A stretch of 64,000 bases of DNA from Leifsonia poae (GCF_027921845.1 NZ_BSEN01000001.1:430014-494013), one strand, 5' to 3'. Positions 39,401 through 48,023 are shown, counted from the stretch's first letter. A program made the numbers and translations. Notes: generated by a model not told the origin, from the letters alone.

Positions 39401-39568
39401 ATGTTCGACGCGGCGTTGACGGCGGACGACATCCGGGAGCTGCTCGACGACGGGACCGCCAGGTTGCCGCGCGCACGGCCAAGGCCGCCGCGGGATCGCG
39501 AGGCCGCGGAGTCCGCGAATACCCTGAACGCCGGCACAGAAGGCACCCAAGAGCACACGTCTCGTTAA
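36422..39568 (+). CDS. SNF2-family DEAD-like helicase
   Basis: A 1048-residue SWI2/SNF2 ATPase. The N-terminal ~530 residues are beta-rich and actinobacterial-specific. The ATPase starts at QETGYRWLHFLWSQGLGG; Walker A is GLGKT (about 561), followed by GLILDEAQ (about 663) and ITGTPLENDLLELWALL. The second lobe has FSQFTTYL, LDGSTRRRAE, INLIEADYVFLLDPWWNP-type sequence and DRAHRIGQ. No N-terminal SWIM zinc finger is seen. GTG start, only a weak ribosome binding site. The gene ends 107 bp before pstS. It probably remodels DNA-protein complexes; the target is unknown. Confidence 0.9.
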   Translation: MPSADPSWKDTLAGLSRPDPSGPQTGGGRVALHFDVRQRTRKPSERWQHSAPTTVTATPGSTEPLVLAVRPAVLGSSGRWTTSGIGWGTLQFHVHRLSIDRRQTAWFSQLAALRPSTPPGYAQDRDRILLDDYESPLLWNLLAEAGAAGVELVTSKANGMVRVAGDGSISLDATRTTDGGVQLSTAATIDGHVHPVDRVGRIADHGLYAVEWEGSPSSPPSIVLAPVAGGLTIEQQRLLDRRSISIPAAGVAEFFSDAYPRLRQTVRIASPDGSVAFPAIAPPRLTLVVQHRAGQSVELSWEWVYRTGRSTSRRPVGTPDGAETFHDEVAEAEVLATAAAVVPGPLVPGTPDTLRGLDAAAFTEHVLPELVRLRELTVEERGHRPDYRELDGVPELTITAKESERTDWFDLGVVVTVEGRTIPFTPLFRALSRGAKKVLLVDNSYLTLDRPVFQSLRELIDDAATFPEWETGELRLSRSQAAVWSEFEELADETEQDPRWRTAVEGLLAFAAQDGSGTPEVVRAVPLPPVQATLRPYQETGYRWLHFLWSQGLGGILADDMGLGKTLQTLALIARAKEEAEAAGTALTTPFLVVAPASVVSNWVSEAARFAPQLSVVTVSGREKAGRTLATAAAGADMVVVSYAVFRLDFDRFRALRWSGLILDEAQFVKNRTSRIHRCARDLDAPFKLAITGTPLENDLLELWALLAIVAPGLLPPVHRFALHYARPIEAADEVAERRLATLRRRIRPLMLRRTKDDVAPELPEKQEQTLSVELAPAHRRLYDAYLQRERQKILDLVDDLDRQRFNVLRSLTLLRRLSLDASLIDTVDDEGRPHGEFAHVPSSKIDALLEQLDDVLAEGHRALVFSQFTTYLAKVSERLTEHGIDHVYLDGSTRRRAEVIDGFRDGEAPVFLISLRAGGFGLNLVEADYVFLLDPWWNPAVENQAVDRAHRIGQTKRVMVYRLVAAGTIEEKVMELKAKKSRLFDAVLDDGEMFDAALTADDIRELLDDGTARLPRARPRPPRDREAAESANTLNAGTEGTQEHTSR

Positions 39569-39585
39569 CCTTCCGTTTACCAGTG
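39564..39585 (+). promoter_or_regulatory. Putative PHO box upstream of pstS
   Basis: Two phased 11-nt units, GTTAACCTTCC (39564-39574) and GTTTACCAGTG (39575-39585), both with GTTnACC cores, 90-112 bp before the pstS start and partly over the helicase stop. Best of the three PHO-like sites in the window. Confidence 0.65.
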
Positions 39586-39675
39586 CGGGGGACTCTGGTC
39601 AGACACCGGGAATAGCGTCACACGCGGGTCGCACCGACCCCGTCCTGTTGTTACTGATCCCCGGAAGGGACAACT

Positions 39676-40770
39676 GTGAAACTCAAGCGTCTTGGCGCTC
39701 CTCTGGCCATCCTGGCCGCTGCCGCCATCTCCCTCACGGCCTGTGCGTCGAACGAGGGCAGCACCCCGGCGACCACCTCGGCCGCCCCGTCGAACCTCTC
39801 TGGCACGTTGAACGGCATCGGCTCGTCCGCCCAGGGCACCGCGCAGACCACCTGGATCGCCGGCTTCCAGCAGGACAACCCCAAGGTCACCATCAACTAC
39901 GACCCGCAGGGTTCCGGCGCCGGCCGCACCAGCTTCATCTCGGGTGCCGCCGACTACGCAGGCTCCGACGCCGCACTCAAGGACGCCGAGCTGGCCAGCA
40001 CCTTCGCCGGCTGCGCCGCGGGCTCCAAGGGCATCGACCTCCCCGTCTACATCTCCCCGATCGCCGTCGCGTACAACGTCGACGGCCTGAAGGACCTCAA
40101 GCTCGACGCCGCGACCATCGCCGGCATCTTCTCGGGCGCCATCAAGACCTGGAACGACCCGAAGATCGCGGCTCTGAACTCCGGCGCCACGCTCCCCTCG
40201 GCGAACATCACGGTCGTGCACCGCTCCGACGACTCGGGCACCACGCAGAACTTCACCGACTACCTCGCGGCCAACGCCCCCGAGGTGTGGACGAAGCCGG
40301 CTGGGCAGACGTTCCCGTTCCAGGTCGGTGACGCCGCCAAGGGCACCTCGGGTGTCGCGGACGCCACGAAGAACGCCAAGAACTCGATCACCTACATCGA
40401 CGAGTCCGGTTCGGCCGGCCTCAGCATCGCGCAGCTCAAGGTGGGCGACAACTTCGAGAAGATCAGCGCCGACGGTGCTGCCGCTGTCGTCGCTGCGTCG
40501 CCGATCGCCTCGGGCCGCGAGGCCAACGACCTGGCCATCCAGATCAACCGCAAGGACACCACCAAGGGTGCCTGGCCGCTGGTCCTGGTCAGCTACGTGA
40601 TCGCGTGCCAGGAGTACAAGGACTCGGCCAAGGCCGACCTCGTCAAGGGCTACGTCGACTACATCGTGAGCGACGCCGCCCAGAAGGCCGCCGCCGAGCA
40701 GGCCGGTTCCGCGCCGCTGTCGAGCGACCTCGCGAGCAAGGTCAGCAAGGCCGTCGCCACCATCAAGTAG
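39676..40770 (+). CDS. pstS: Phosphate-binding lipoprotein PstS
   Basis: A 364-residue substrate-binding lipoprotein. The signal peptide ends at the lipobox LTAC (Cys23). The mature protein shows the phosphate-binding pattern: NGIGSSAQGTAQTTW near the start, DPQGSGAGRTSF, FAGSDAALKD-like sequence and HRSDDSGTTQNFTDYL. It captures orthophosphate for PstCAB. GTG start with GGAAGGGA 6 bases upstream. A hairpin separates it from pstC, probably keeping its level higher than the permease. Confidence 0.95.
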   Translation: MKLKRLGAPLAILAAAAISLTACASNEGSTPATTSAAPSNLSGTLNGIGSSAQGTAQTTWIAGFQQDNPKVTINYDPQGSGAGRTSFISGAADYAGSDAALKDAELASTFAGCAAGSKGIDLPVYISPIAVAYNVDGLKDLKLDAATIAGIFSGAIKTWNDPKIAALNSGATLPSANITVVHRSDDSGTTQNFTDYLAANAPEVWTKPAGQTFPFQVGDAAKGTSGVADATKNAKNSITYIDESGSAGLSIAQLKVGDNFEKISADGAAAVVAASPIASGREANDLAIQINRKDTTKGAWPLVLVSYVIACQEYKDSAKADLVKGYVDYIVSDAAQKAAAEQAGSAPLSSDLASKVSKAVATIK

Positions 40771-40778
40771 TTCCGTCG

Positions 40779-40817
40779 CCGCTCGGCCTGGGCTGATAAT
40801 GAGCCCGGGCCGAGCGG
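40779..40817 (+). terminator. Stem-loop between pstS and pstC (attenuator or mRNA-stabilising hairpin)
   Basis: A 16-bp stem with one G-U/mismatch position (CCGCTCGGCCTGGGCT ... AGCCCGGGCCGAGCGG) and the 7-nt loop GATAATG, 8 bp after the pstS stop. It has no U-run, so it would act as partial terminator or 3'-end protector for pstS mRNA. Confidence 0.75.
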
Positions 40818-40881
40818 TGCTCCCGCACCACCCAGCAGCGCCCCCGCATCACCCCACCCGAACCCGACGAGAGAAACAGGA

Positions 40882-41829
40882 ATGACCGCCGGAACAGCAG
40901 GTGCCATCAAGCCGAAGGCGAAGATCCGCCTCGGCGATCGTGTGTTCTCCTCCAGCACCGTCGTAGCGGGATCCCTGATCCTGGCCGTGCTCGCGGCCGT
41001 CGCGATCTTCCTCGTCGTCCAGAGCCTTCCCGCGATCTTCGCGAAGCCGGGGACCCTCCCCAACGACGCGACCAACTTCTGGACCTTCGTCTGGCCGCTC
41101 GTGTTCGGCACGATCTGGGCGGCCCTGCTCGCCCTGATCATCGCGACGCCGCTCTCGATCGGCATCGCGCTCTTCATCTCGCACTACGCACCGAGGCGCG
41201 TCGCTCAGACCCTCGGCTACATCATCGACCTCCTCGCCGCGGTGCCCTCGGTCGTCTTCGGCCTCTGGGGCATCGCGACGCTCGCCACCTTCGTGCAGCC
41301 GTTCTACGTGTGGCTCGGCGAGAACCTCGGCTGGATCCCGCTCTTCGCGCCGCCCATCTCCGGCACCGGCCGCACCATCCTCACCGCCGCGATCGTGCTC
41401 GCCGTGATGGTCATCCCGATCATGACGGCCATCTGCCGCGAGGTCTTCCTGCAGACGCCGCGTCTCCACGAGGAGGCGGCCCTCGCCCTCGGTGCCACCC
41501 GCTGGGAGATGGTCAGGATGGCCGTGCTGCCGTTCGCCCGCTCGGGCATCATCTCGGCCATCATGCTCGGCCTCGGCCGCGCGCTCGGCGAGACCCTCGC
41601 GATCGCGATGGTGCTCTCCCCGGCGCTCATCGTGAAGTTCGCGGTGCTGCAGGCGCAGAGTCCGAACACGATCGCGGCCAACATCGCGCTCCAGTTCCCC
41701 GAGGCCACCGGCGTCTCCGTGAACGCGCTGATCGCATCCGGTCTGGTGCTGTTCGTGGTGACGCTGCTCATCAACACGCTGGCCCGGTACATCGTCAACC
41801 GCCGCAAGGCATTCTCTGGAGCGAACTGA
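40882..41829 (+). CDS. pstC: Phosphate ABC transporter permease PstC
   Basis: A 315-residue permease with about 6-7 membrane segments. The EAA loop contacting PstB is visible in [20 protein letters not shown]. The first helix starts at about residue 28 after a Lys-rich cytoplasmic tail. Together with PstA it forms the phosphate channel. The stop overlaps the pstA start by one base (TGATG). Confidence 0.94.
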   Translation: MTAGTAGAIKPKAKIRLGDRVFSSSTVVAGSLILAVLAAVAIFLVVQSLPAIFAKPGTLPNDATNFWTFVWPLVFGTIWAALLALIIATPLSIGIALFISHYAPRRVAQTLGYIIDLLAAVPSVVFGLWGIATLATFVQPFYVWLGENLGWIPLFAPPISGTGRTILTAAIVLAVMVIPIMTAICREVFLQTPRLHEEAALALGATRWEMVRMAVLPFARSGIISAIMLGLGRALGETLAIAMVLSPALIVKFAVLQAQSPNTIAANIALQFPEATGVSVNALIASGLVLFVVTLLINTLARYIVNRRKAFSGAN

Positions 41830-42914
41830 TGACCACTGCGACGCTCAACCGGCCGATGACGAACTCGCTCACGGCCGGCAAGCTCCCCCGCGGTTCGGCG
41901 TGGATGATGCTGGTCGGCTCTTGGATCGTCTTCGGCGCGATCTTCGCGATCCTCGCGGCCAGCGGTGCGACGAAGGACTTCAACATCGTCGGCGCGATCT
42001 TCTTCGGCACCGTGCTGTTCGACGTGGTGATCTACCTCACGTCGCTGCTCGTCGAGGGCTCGCGCAAGGCGAAGGACCGCCTGGTCACCTCCCTGGTGGC
42101 CACGGCGTTCATCATCGCGCTCCTCCCTCTCATCTCGCTCGGCTGGACGGTCATCGTCAGCGGCCTCGCCCGTTTCGACCTGCAGTTCTTCTCGGAGTCG
42201 ATGCGAAACGTGATCGGCGATGGCGGCGGCGCGCTGCACGCGATCGTCGGCACCCTGCTGATCACGCTCATGGCGGCGCTGATCTCGGTGCCGATCGGTC
42301 TGCTCACGTCGATCTACCTGGTCGAGTACGGCCGCGGGATGCTCGCCCGGGGCATCACCTTCTTCGTCGACGTCATGACGGGCATCCCGTCGATCGTCGC
42401 CGGCCTCTTCGCCTACGCGCTGTTCGCCCTGTTCTTCGGACCGGGCGTGCGCAGCGGCTTCATGGGGTCGATCGCCCTCTCGGTGCTGATGATCCCCGTC
42501 GTCGTGCGCTCGAGCGAGGAGATCCTGCGGCTCGTGCCGAACGAGCTGCGCGAGGCGTCCTACGCACTCGGCGTGCCGAAGTGGCTCACGGTGCTCAAGA
42601 TCGTGCTCCCGACCTCCCTCGCCGGTCTGACCACGGGCATCATGCTCTCGATCGCCCGCGTGATCGGCGAGACGGCCCCGCTGCTGATCGTCGCCGGCTT
42701 CACGACGAGCATGAACTACGACCTGTTCAACGACCGGATGATGACCCTTCCGGTGTTCGTGTACACGCAGTACACGCAGGCGGCCGGCCTGCACGCGCAG
42801 GCGTCCATCGACCGGGCCTGGACCGGCGCGCTCGCCCTGATCATCATCGTGATGCTGCTGAACCTCGTCGCCCGCATCATCGCCAAAGCCTTCGCCCCCA
42901 AGTACGGCCGCTGA
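41829..42914 (+). CDS. pstA: Phosphate ABC transporter permease PstA
   Basis: A 361-residue permease; longer than many PstA because of an extra N-terminal membrane region (about residues 25-75) before the standard permease domain. The EAA loop reads [20 protein letters not shown]. It partners PstC. The chosen ATG lies in the TGATG overlap with pstC; the longer upstream frame is only the shadow of pstC. Confidence 0.93.
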   Translation: MTTATLNRPMTNSLTAGKLPRGSAWMMLVGSWIVFGAIFAILAASGATKDFNIVGAIFFGTVLFDVVIYLTSLLVEGSRKAKDRLVTSLVATAFIIALLPLISLGWTVIVSGLARFDLQFFSESMRNVIGDGGGALHAIVGTLLITLMAALISVPIGLLTSIYLVEYGRGMLARGITFFVDVMTGIPSIVAGLFAYALFALFFGPGVRSGFMGSIALSVLMIPVVVRSSEEILRLVPNELREASYALGVPKWLTVLKIVLPTSLAGLTTGIMLSIARVIGETAPLLIVAGFTTSMNYDLFNDRMMTLPVFVYTQYTQAAGLHAQASIDRAWTGALALIIIVMLLNLVARIIAKAFAPKYGR

Positions 42915-42946
42915 GCCGTCACCGACCCGACCCAAGGAACCCACAC

Positions 42947-43726
42947 GTGTCCAAGCGCATCGAAGTCAACGACCTGAACGTCTACTACAGCAGCTTCCTG
43001 GCCGTCGAGGGCGTCTCCCTCACCATCGAGCCCCGCACCGTCACGGCCTTCATCGGCCCGTCGGGCTGCGGCAAGTCGACCTTCCTCCGCACCCTCAACC
43101 GGATGCACGAGGTGATCCCCGGCGCCCGCGTCGACGGCGAGGTCATGATCGACGGCAACAACCTCTACGGCCCCGGCGTCGACCCGGTGCTGGTGCGTCG
43201 CCAGGTGGGCATGGTCTTCCAGCGCCCCAACCCGTTCCCGACCATGTCGATCCGCGACAACGTGCTCGCGGGCGTCAAGCTCAACAACCGCCGGATGTCG
43301 AAGTCCGAGGCGGACGAGCTGGTCGAGTCGTCGCTGCGCGGCGCCAACCTCTGGAACGAGGTGAAGGACCGCCTCGCCCTGCCGGGATCCGGCCTGTCGG
43401 GCGGCCAGCAGCAGCGTCTCTGCATCGCGCGTGCGATCGCGGTCTCCCCCGATGTGCTGCTGATGGACGAGCCCTGCTCGGCCCTCGACCCGATCTCGAC
43501 CCTCGCGATCGAGGACCTGATCGAGGAGCTCAAGAACGACTACACGATCGTGATCGTGACCCACAACATGCAGCAGGCGTCGCGCGTCTCGGACCGCACC
43601 GCGTTCTTCAACATCGCGGGCACCGGCAAGCCCGGCAAGCTCATCGAGTACAACGACACCAACATGATCTTCTCGAACCCGAGCGTGCAGGCCACGGAAG
43701 ACTACGTCTCCGGCCGCTTCGGCTGA
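42947..43726 (+). CDS. pstB: Phosphate ABC transporter ATP-binding protein PstB
   Basis: A 259-residue ATPase, standard PstB length. Walker A is GPSGCGKST (37-45). RTLNRMHE after it and VFQRPNPFP at the Q-loop are PstB-specific. The signature is [14 protein letters not shown], Walker B is [12 protein letters not shown] and the H-loop is [13 protein letters not shown] start with AAGGAA upstream, 32 bp after pstA. It powers phosphate uptake and ends the pst operon. Confidence 0.95.
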   Translation: MSKRIEVNDLNVYYSSFLAVEGVSLTIEPRTVTAFIGPSGCGKSTFLRTLNRMHEVIPGARVDGEVMIDGNNLYGPGVDPVLVRRQVGMVFQRPNPFPTMSIRDNVLAGVKLNNRRMSKSEADELVESSLRGANLWNEVKDRLALPGSGLSGGQQQRLCIARAIAVSPDVLLMDEPCSALDPISTLAIEDLIEELKNDYTIVIVTHNMQQASRVSDRTAFFNIAGTGKPGKLIEYNDTNMIFSNPSVQATEDYVSGRFG

Positions 43727-43751
43727 ACCTGCTCAGCGGGCCGGCTTCATA

Positions 43752-43816
43752 CAATCGAGTCCGAACTTGTTGCACCGAAACTCGGCGTTTCGCTGCAACA
43801 AGTTCGGACTCGATTG
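43752..43816. terminator. Long palindromic element between pstB and rskA
   Basis: A 23-bp perfect inverted repeat (outer end CAATCGAGTCCGAACTTG) enclosing a second 6-bp stem (CGAAAC/GTTTCG) with a 5-nt loop. It lies between convergent genes, 25 bp after pstB and 12 bp before rskA's stop. Its outer ends share AATCGAGTC with the repeat units at 24433-24594. Confidence 0.82.
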
Positions 43817-43828
43817 CGTGTGGGGCGT

Positions 43829-44632
43829 TCAGGAGGCGATGGCGACGATCGGCTTGGTCGTCGGCTGCTTCGAGCCTCCGGCGGGCTCGACGGTGACGCC
43901 GACGGCGTCGCCGGCCGACATGGTGCCGGCGAGCACACGCCACGTGGCGCCGGCCTCGGAGGCGGTCATCGTTCCCGCCGGGGTCGCCGTGCCGTCGCGG
44001 ATGTACCAGAGCTCGTAGGTCTTGTCGTTCGGAAGCGCGGGCAGGTCCTTCGCGACGAGCGCCGACTTGCCCAGTTCGCCCGACCACACGAGGGTGGCCG
44101 TTCCGCCGCCCTCGACCGGCGCAGTCGCGCGCTGGACGTCCGGTGCGGCGTTGATGCTGGCGAGGGCTGTTGCCTGCTGCACCTGGAACGAGTTGCCCGC
44201 TCCGATGCTGTTACCGAGGAACACGCCCCCGACGAAGAGCAGCACGGCGGCCGCCGCGGCGGAGACGATCGCGACCGGACGCGTGAACCAGCGCGCGCGG
44301 GCGCTGGCCTCGGCGCGCGTCTCTGTGCCTGTGCCGGTCTCTGTGCGCGTCTCTGTGCGTGTCTCTGCGCGCGTGTCAGTGAGAGGCGCGACGGATGGGG
44401 CCGCATCCGGGGTCTCGACGGCCGGCTGGGCCGCATCCGGGGTCGCGGGGAGTTGCGGGGTGGACGCGAGCTTGGCGAAGAGGTCCGCCTTGAGCGACGG
44501 CGGCGGGGCGACCGCATCGGCGGCGAGACCCAGCTGGGCCGCCACCGACTCGAACTCGAGAGCCTCGTCCGGCGTCTCGGCGCCGAGCTCGTAGCCCAGG
44601 CGCGCAGGGGTGTCCTGCCTGCCGTCGGTCAT
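43829..44632 (-). CDS. rskA: Anti-sigma-K factor RskA
   Basis: A 267-residue membrane anti-sigma factor. A short N-terminal sigma-binding helical part (LGYELGAETPDEALEFESVA) is followed by a Thr/Glu/Arg repeat linker, one membrane helix (about 118-140) and an extracellular RskA C-terminal domain (LVWSGELGKSALVAKDLPAL, YELWYIRDG). It holds SigK inactive until proteolysis. The ATG overlaps the sigK stop (ATGA). The linker is built from short DNA repeats near 44320-44380. Confidence 0.92.
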   Translation of the reverse strand: MTDGRQDTPARLGYELGAETPDEALEFESVAAQLGLAADAVAPPPSLKADLFAKLASTPQLPATPDAAQPAVETPDAAPSVAPLTDTRAETRTETRTETGTGTETRAEASARARWFTRPVAIVSAAAAAVLLFVGGVFLGNSIGAGNSFQVQQATALASINAAPDVQRATAPVEGGGTATLVWSGELGKSALVAKDLPALPNDKTYELWYIRDGTATPAGTMTASEAGATWRVLAGTMSAGDAVGVTVEPAGGSKQPTTKPIVAIAS

Positions 44633-45213
44633 GGTGTCACCCCCAGTTCGTCTCGTAGCCGTATCATCGCATCGCGCAGCCGAGTTTTCGCTGTGCCGAG
44701 CGGGATCCCGAGGTGCTCGGCCACCTCGCTCTGACTGAGTCCGCCGTAGTACGCGAGCATCACGGCTTGGCGTTGGGCGTCCGACAGCTTGGCCATCGCC
44801 ACCTCCACCCTTTCGTGCTCGACACGCACCTCGACGGTCTCCGCCACCTGGTCGTAGCCGACGGGGATGTCACGGATCCCGACGGCCGTATCCCGGTTCC
44901 TCGACGCCTGCGCGGCGCGGACCCGGTCGATCGCGCGGCGGTGGGCCATGGTCATGATCCACGTCAGCGCTCGACCTTTATTCGGATCGAACCGCGAAGC
45001 GGATTGCCAGATCTCGAGGAAGACCTCCTGGGCGACCTCCTCGGACTGCGACGGATCCACGAGAACCCGGCGGACGAGCCCGAGCACGCGCGGTGCGGTC
45101 TGGTCGTAGAGCTCGGAGAAGGCGGCCTGGTCTCCCGTGGCCGTGGAACGCAGGAGGTCGTCGAGAGTCACGGCTGCGGCGTCATCCACGTCGTTCCCGC
45201 TCTCTTCCGGCAT
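44629..45213 (-). CDS. sigK: ECF sigma factor SigK
   Basis: A 194-residue ECF sigma factor. Region 2 contains FSELYDQTAPRVLGLVRRVL and EEVAQEVFLEIWQSA; region 4 contains LSDAQRQAVMLAYYGGLSQS and LGTAKTRLRDAMIRLR. It is directly followed by rskA, as in mycobacteria, where SigK controls mpt70, mpt83 and dipZ. Such partners lie here 12 kb away. ATG 45213 is chosen from family length; the frame is open to 45258. The 289 bp upstream to the gadB stop show no gene. Confidence 0.9.
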   Translation of the reverse strand: MPEESGNDVDDAAAVTLDDLLRSTATGDQAAFSELYDQTAPRVLGLVRRVLVDPSQSEEVAQEVFLEIWQSASRFDPNKGRALTWIMTMAHRRAIDRVRAAQASRNRDTAVGIRDIPVGYDQVAETVEVRVEHERVEVAMAKLSDAQRQAVMLAYYGGLSQSEVAEHLGIPLGTAKTRLRDAMIRLRDELGVTP

Positions 45214-45502
45214 AGTTCCAGCATCGCAGGTCCCCGCCGGCTCACGCGCGAACACCACGGCGTCGACAGTACCCTGACGATCCGGGAACGAGAAGCGCCG
45301 GGCCGCAGAACGCCTCTCGGCGCGAGGCCGCTCGGAGCGGCTAATTTTGGAGCCCGGGGTTACTGCGGCCCGGCACTGATCAAGTTTACCCGAGCATCCG
45401 GCCGGTGGTCACGGCGTGGCGTTCGCAGCGGGAGAACATCGCACGCGGTTCAGCCGGCCGGGGGTGTCAGCCGGGAGCGCTGGCCGAACCGGTCGGCGCA
45501 CC

Positions 45503-46948
45503 TCAATGCGTGAAGGTCGACACGAGACCCTCGGTCGGCATCGGCGCCTCCAGACGGTCGAGGTACTCGACGGCGTCGCGGATGTCGAGCACGAGGGATT
45601 CGGCGAGGTTGCGACTGAGCCCGTTGCGCACGACGATGCGCTGCACCACGAGGCCGGCGAGATCGTCGGGCATGGGATAGGCCGGGATCAGCCAGCCCTT
45701 GAGCCGCAGCCGCTCGGAGAGGTGATAGAGGTTCCACTTGTCCGTGTAGCCCTTCCGCAGCTGCCACGCGAACACCGGGATGTCTCCCCCGTCGTTCCAC
45801 AACTCGAACGCATCGATCTTCGCGATCTCGCCCGAAAGGTACAGCGCGACATCCTGACAGGCCTTCTGCACGCGGTAGTAGCCGTCCCAGCCCAGCCGGA
45901 GGAACAGGTAGTACTGCAGGAGCACCTGCGCACCGGGCCGCGAGAAGTTGAGCGCGAAGGTGGGCATGTGGCCGCCGAGGTAGGTGACGTCGAACACGAG
46001 GTCGGGGTCGAGGTCGGCGGCGGTGCGCCAGATGACCCAGCCCAGACCGGGATACACCAGCCCGTACTTGTGCGCCGAGGTGCTGATCGAGACGACCCGG
46101 TCGACGCGGAAGTCCCAGTGCAGCTCGGGCTGGAGGAAGGGGGCGATCATGCCGCCGGATGCTCCGTCGACGTGGATCTTGACATCCCAGCCGCTCTTCT
46201 CCTGGATGCGGTCGAGCGCTGCGGAGATCTCGGCGATGGGCTCGTACATGCCGGTGTAGGTGACGCCCATGATCCCGACGACGCCGATGGTGTTCTCGTC
46301 GACGTAGTTCTCGAGGTCGTGGCCGTCGAGGACCTTGTGCTCGAGGGAGATGGGGACGTAGCGGGCCTCGACATCCCAGTAGTTGCAGAACTTCTCCCAG
46401 CACACCTGCACGGCGCTGGAGAGGATCAGGTTGGGCTTGTCCGTCGGCTTGCCCTCCGCTCGGCGCGCCTTCTGCCACCGGCGCTTGAGCGAGAGACCGC
46501 CGAGCATGCACGCCTCGGACGAACCGATGGTCGAGGTGCCGAGGGCGTTCTCCGGGTCGGGCGCGTTCCAGAGACCTGCGAGCATCTTCCAGCAGCGCGT
46601 CTCGATGGCCGCCGTCTGCGGGTACTCGTCTTTGTCGATCATGTTCTTGTCGAGGGACTCGGCGTACAGCTTGGTCGCGTAGTCGTCCATCCATGTGCCC
46701 ACGAAGGTCGCGAGGTTCAGGCGGGCGTTCCCGTCGAGCATCGACTCGTCGTGCACCACCTGGTACGCGGTCTCCGGGAGGGTCTCCCCCGGCGGCAGCG
46801 TGTTGAGCGGAAAGTCCGTGGACTCGCCCACGCGGGCGAAGAGCGGATTCAGCTGGTTGTGGTCGCCGATGCCGGTGAACGCGTGGACGGGCGTGCTGCT
46901 GGGGCGCGAAGAGGACGTGCCGGTCTGAGATTCGGGCGTGGTGGTCAT
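45503..46948 (-). CDS. gadB: Glutamate decarboxylase
   Basis: A 481-residue PLP enzyme of group II decarboxylases. The PLP-binding Lys294 lies in STSAHKYGLVYPG, and the substrate/cofactor region reads GSSEACMLGGL with HVDGASGG. It converts glutamate to GABA, consuming a proton, and typically supports acid resistance; no GadC antiporter lies nearby. The N-terminal 25 residues are a Ser/Thr-rich tail. The C-terminus is slightly extended and may contribute pH or calmodulin-like regulation seen in relatives (not demonstrable here). Confidence 0.95.
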   Translation of the reverse strand: MTTTPESQTGTSSSRPSSTPVHAFTGIGDHNQLNPLFARVGESTDFPLNTLPPGETLPETAYQVVHDESMLDGNARLNLATFVGTWMDDYATKLYAESLDKNMIDKDEYPQTAAIETRCWKMLAGLWNAPDPENALGTSTIGSSEACMLGGLSLKRRWQKARRAEGKPTDKPNLILSSAVQVCWEKFCNYWDVEARYVPISLEHKVLDGHDLENYVDENTIGVVGIMGVTYTGMYEPIAEISAALDRIQEKSGWDVKIHVDGASGGMIAPFLQPELHWDFRVDRVVSISTSAHKYGLVYPGLGWVIWRTAADLDPDLVFDVTYLGGHMPTFALNFSRPGAQVLLQYYLFLRLGWDGYYRVQKACQDVALYLSGEIAKIDAFELWNDGGDIPVFAWQLRKGYTDKWNLYHLSERLRLKGWLIPAYPMPDDLAGLVVQRIVVRNGLSRNLAESLVLDIRDAVEYLDRLEAPMPTEGLVSTFTH

Positions 46949-47086
46949 GCCTCACACGCTAGGAACGGCCGCGGGCCACGGCGTCACCCCGGGAGGGTGA
47001 TCTTGCGTGGGCGGGTGCGCTCGTGCGCGGCGGTGCGCGTGCGGGTGCGCGGGTGCGCCGTGCGCTGGCAGGTGCGCCCGGCCGGG

Positions 47087-47716
47087 TCAGTCGAGCGACT
47101 CGTGGCGCCACAGCCGCGCGCACGAGGTGAGCTCCTCGGCGGTGCGGGTGAAGCGGAGCGCACGTGTCGTCAGCTCGCTCGCACGTTCGGGAGCCGTCGC
47201 ATCCTGATCGTCGGCGACGGATGCGCATCCGGCCGCCGTAACGCGGCAGAACGCGGCCGCCCGGTCGAGCGCGACGGCGAAGTCCCCCTCGAACAGTCCG
47301 CGAAGGATCCGGTCGGCGAGGTCGGTGATCTCGTCGGGGCCTGTCGGCGTCGATGCACCGGCCACCACGGGGTCGATGGTGGGGACGATCTCCGAACCGC
47401 GCTGGAAGAAGAAGGCGGTGCCGACCGGATCCTGCCGGATCAGCAACCGCAGCAGGTAGATGCGCCAGAGCGCCCCCGGAAGACTGCGTGCGTTGGACCG
47501 CGACCACAGCTCGGCGATGGCGTCGATGCCGTGGGCGTCGGTGAACTCGACGAGACGGTCGACGATCTGCGCATCCGGATCCGCGCGCACCCGGTTCAGC
47601 AGGGCGTGCGCCGTCTCGTGGGCGACCCGGCTGATCTGCGCCGGATCCTCGCCGCCCATGAAGGCCTCGAACATGCCGCTCGGGAACGTCGTCGGCTTGT
47701 GGAAGTGCTCCGTCAT
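47087..47716 (-). CDS. Conserved actinobacterial protein of unknown function
   Basis: A 209-residue helical, cytosolic protein from ATG 47716 (ATGGAGCCC upstream). Recognisable segments are FPSGMFEAFMGGEDPAQISR, SRSLPGALWRIYLLR and LRGLFEGDFAVALDRAA. From memory, homologues in Microbacteriaceae and other actinobacteria are sometimes labelled RNA polymerase beta subunit, but nothing in the sequence supports that. It is followed, across 112 bp, by tRNA-Lys on the other strand. Confidence 0.7.
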   Translation of the reverse strand: MTEHFHKPTTFPSGMFEAFMGGEDPAQISRVAHETAHALLNRVRADPDAQIVDRLVEFTDAHGIDAIAELWSRSNARSLPGALWRIYLLRLLIRQDPVGTAFFFQRGSEIVPTIDPVVAGASTPTGPDEITDLADRILRGLFEGDFAVALDRAAAFCRVTAAGCASVADDQDATAPERASELTTRALRFTRTAEELTSCARLWRHESLD

Positions 47717-47828
47717 GGGCTCCATTCTCCGCCCGGTTGCGCCCCGAGCCGAAATCATTTCGCCGCACGCGGAACCCCCCACGGCGCGTTCGAAGGGCTC
47801 CGCGATTCACGCTAGATTAGAACCGTAT

Positions 47829-47901
47829 GGGCCTGTAGCTCAGTTGGCAGAGCATCGGACTTTTAATCCGCGGGTCGTGGGTTCGAGCCCCACCGGGCCC
47901 A
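47829..47901 (+). tRNA. tRNA-Lys (anticodon TTT)
   Basis: A complete cloverleaf. The acceptor is GGGCCTG/CGGGCCC with one G-T pair, the D arm is GCTC-AGTTGGCA-GAGC, the anticodon arm is TCGGA-CTTTTAA-TCCGC and the T arm is GTGGG-TTCGAGC-CCCAC. The anticodon TTT reads AAA and AAG; discriminator A, no encoded CCA. Confidence 0.96.
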
Positions 47902-47903
47902 CT

Positions 47904-48023
47904 TCACTTGTCTGTCCGCGGTTCCCCTGTCGATGAGCGCACTGGTCTGCCGGCGCGGAACGCCGCCACCGTCACGCCTGCGGTGAGGAGCACGCTGTAT
48001 CCCCAGGCCGCGATGACGCACAT
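47904..48023 (-). CDS. Possible 39-residue one-helix membrane microprotein
   Basis: A short frame opposite the DHFR-like gene's upstream region. It encodes one hydrophobic helix (MCVIAAWGYSVLLTAGVT...) followed by a basic, polar tail. GGAGG lies 13 bases before ATG 48023, further than ideal. It starts 2 bp after the tRNA on the opposite strand. The evidence is composition only; it could be non-coding. Confidence 0.3.
   Translation of the reverse strand: MCVIAAWGYSVLLTAGVTVAAFRAGRPVRSSTGEPRTDK

Noticed and set aside
45214-45502. Possible small gene or SigK promoter between sigK and gadB
   Set aside because: No frame with a ribosome binding site, and no match to the mycobacterial SigK -35/-10 pattern.
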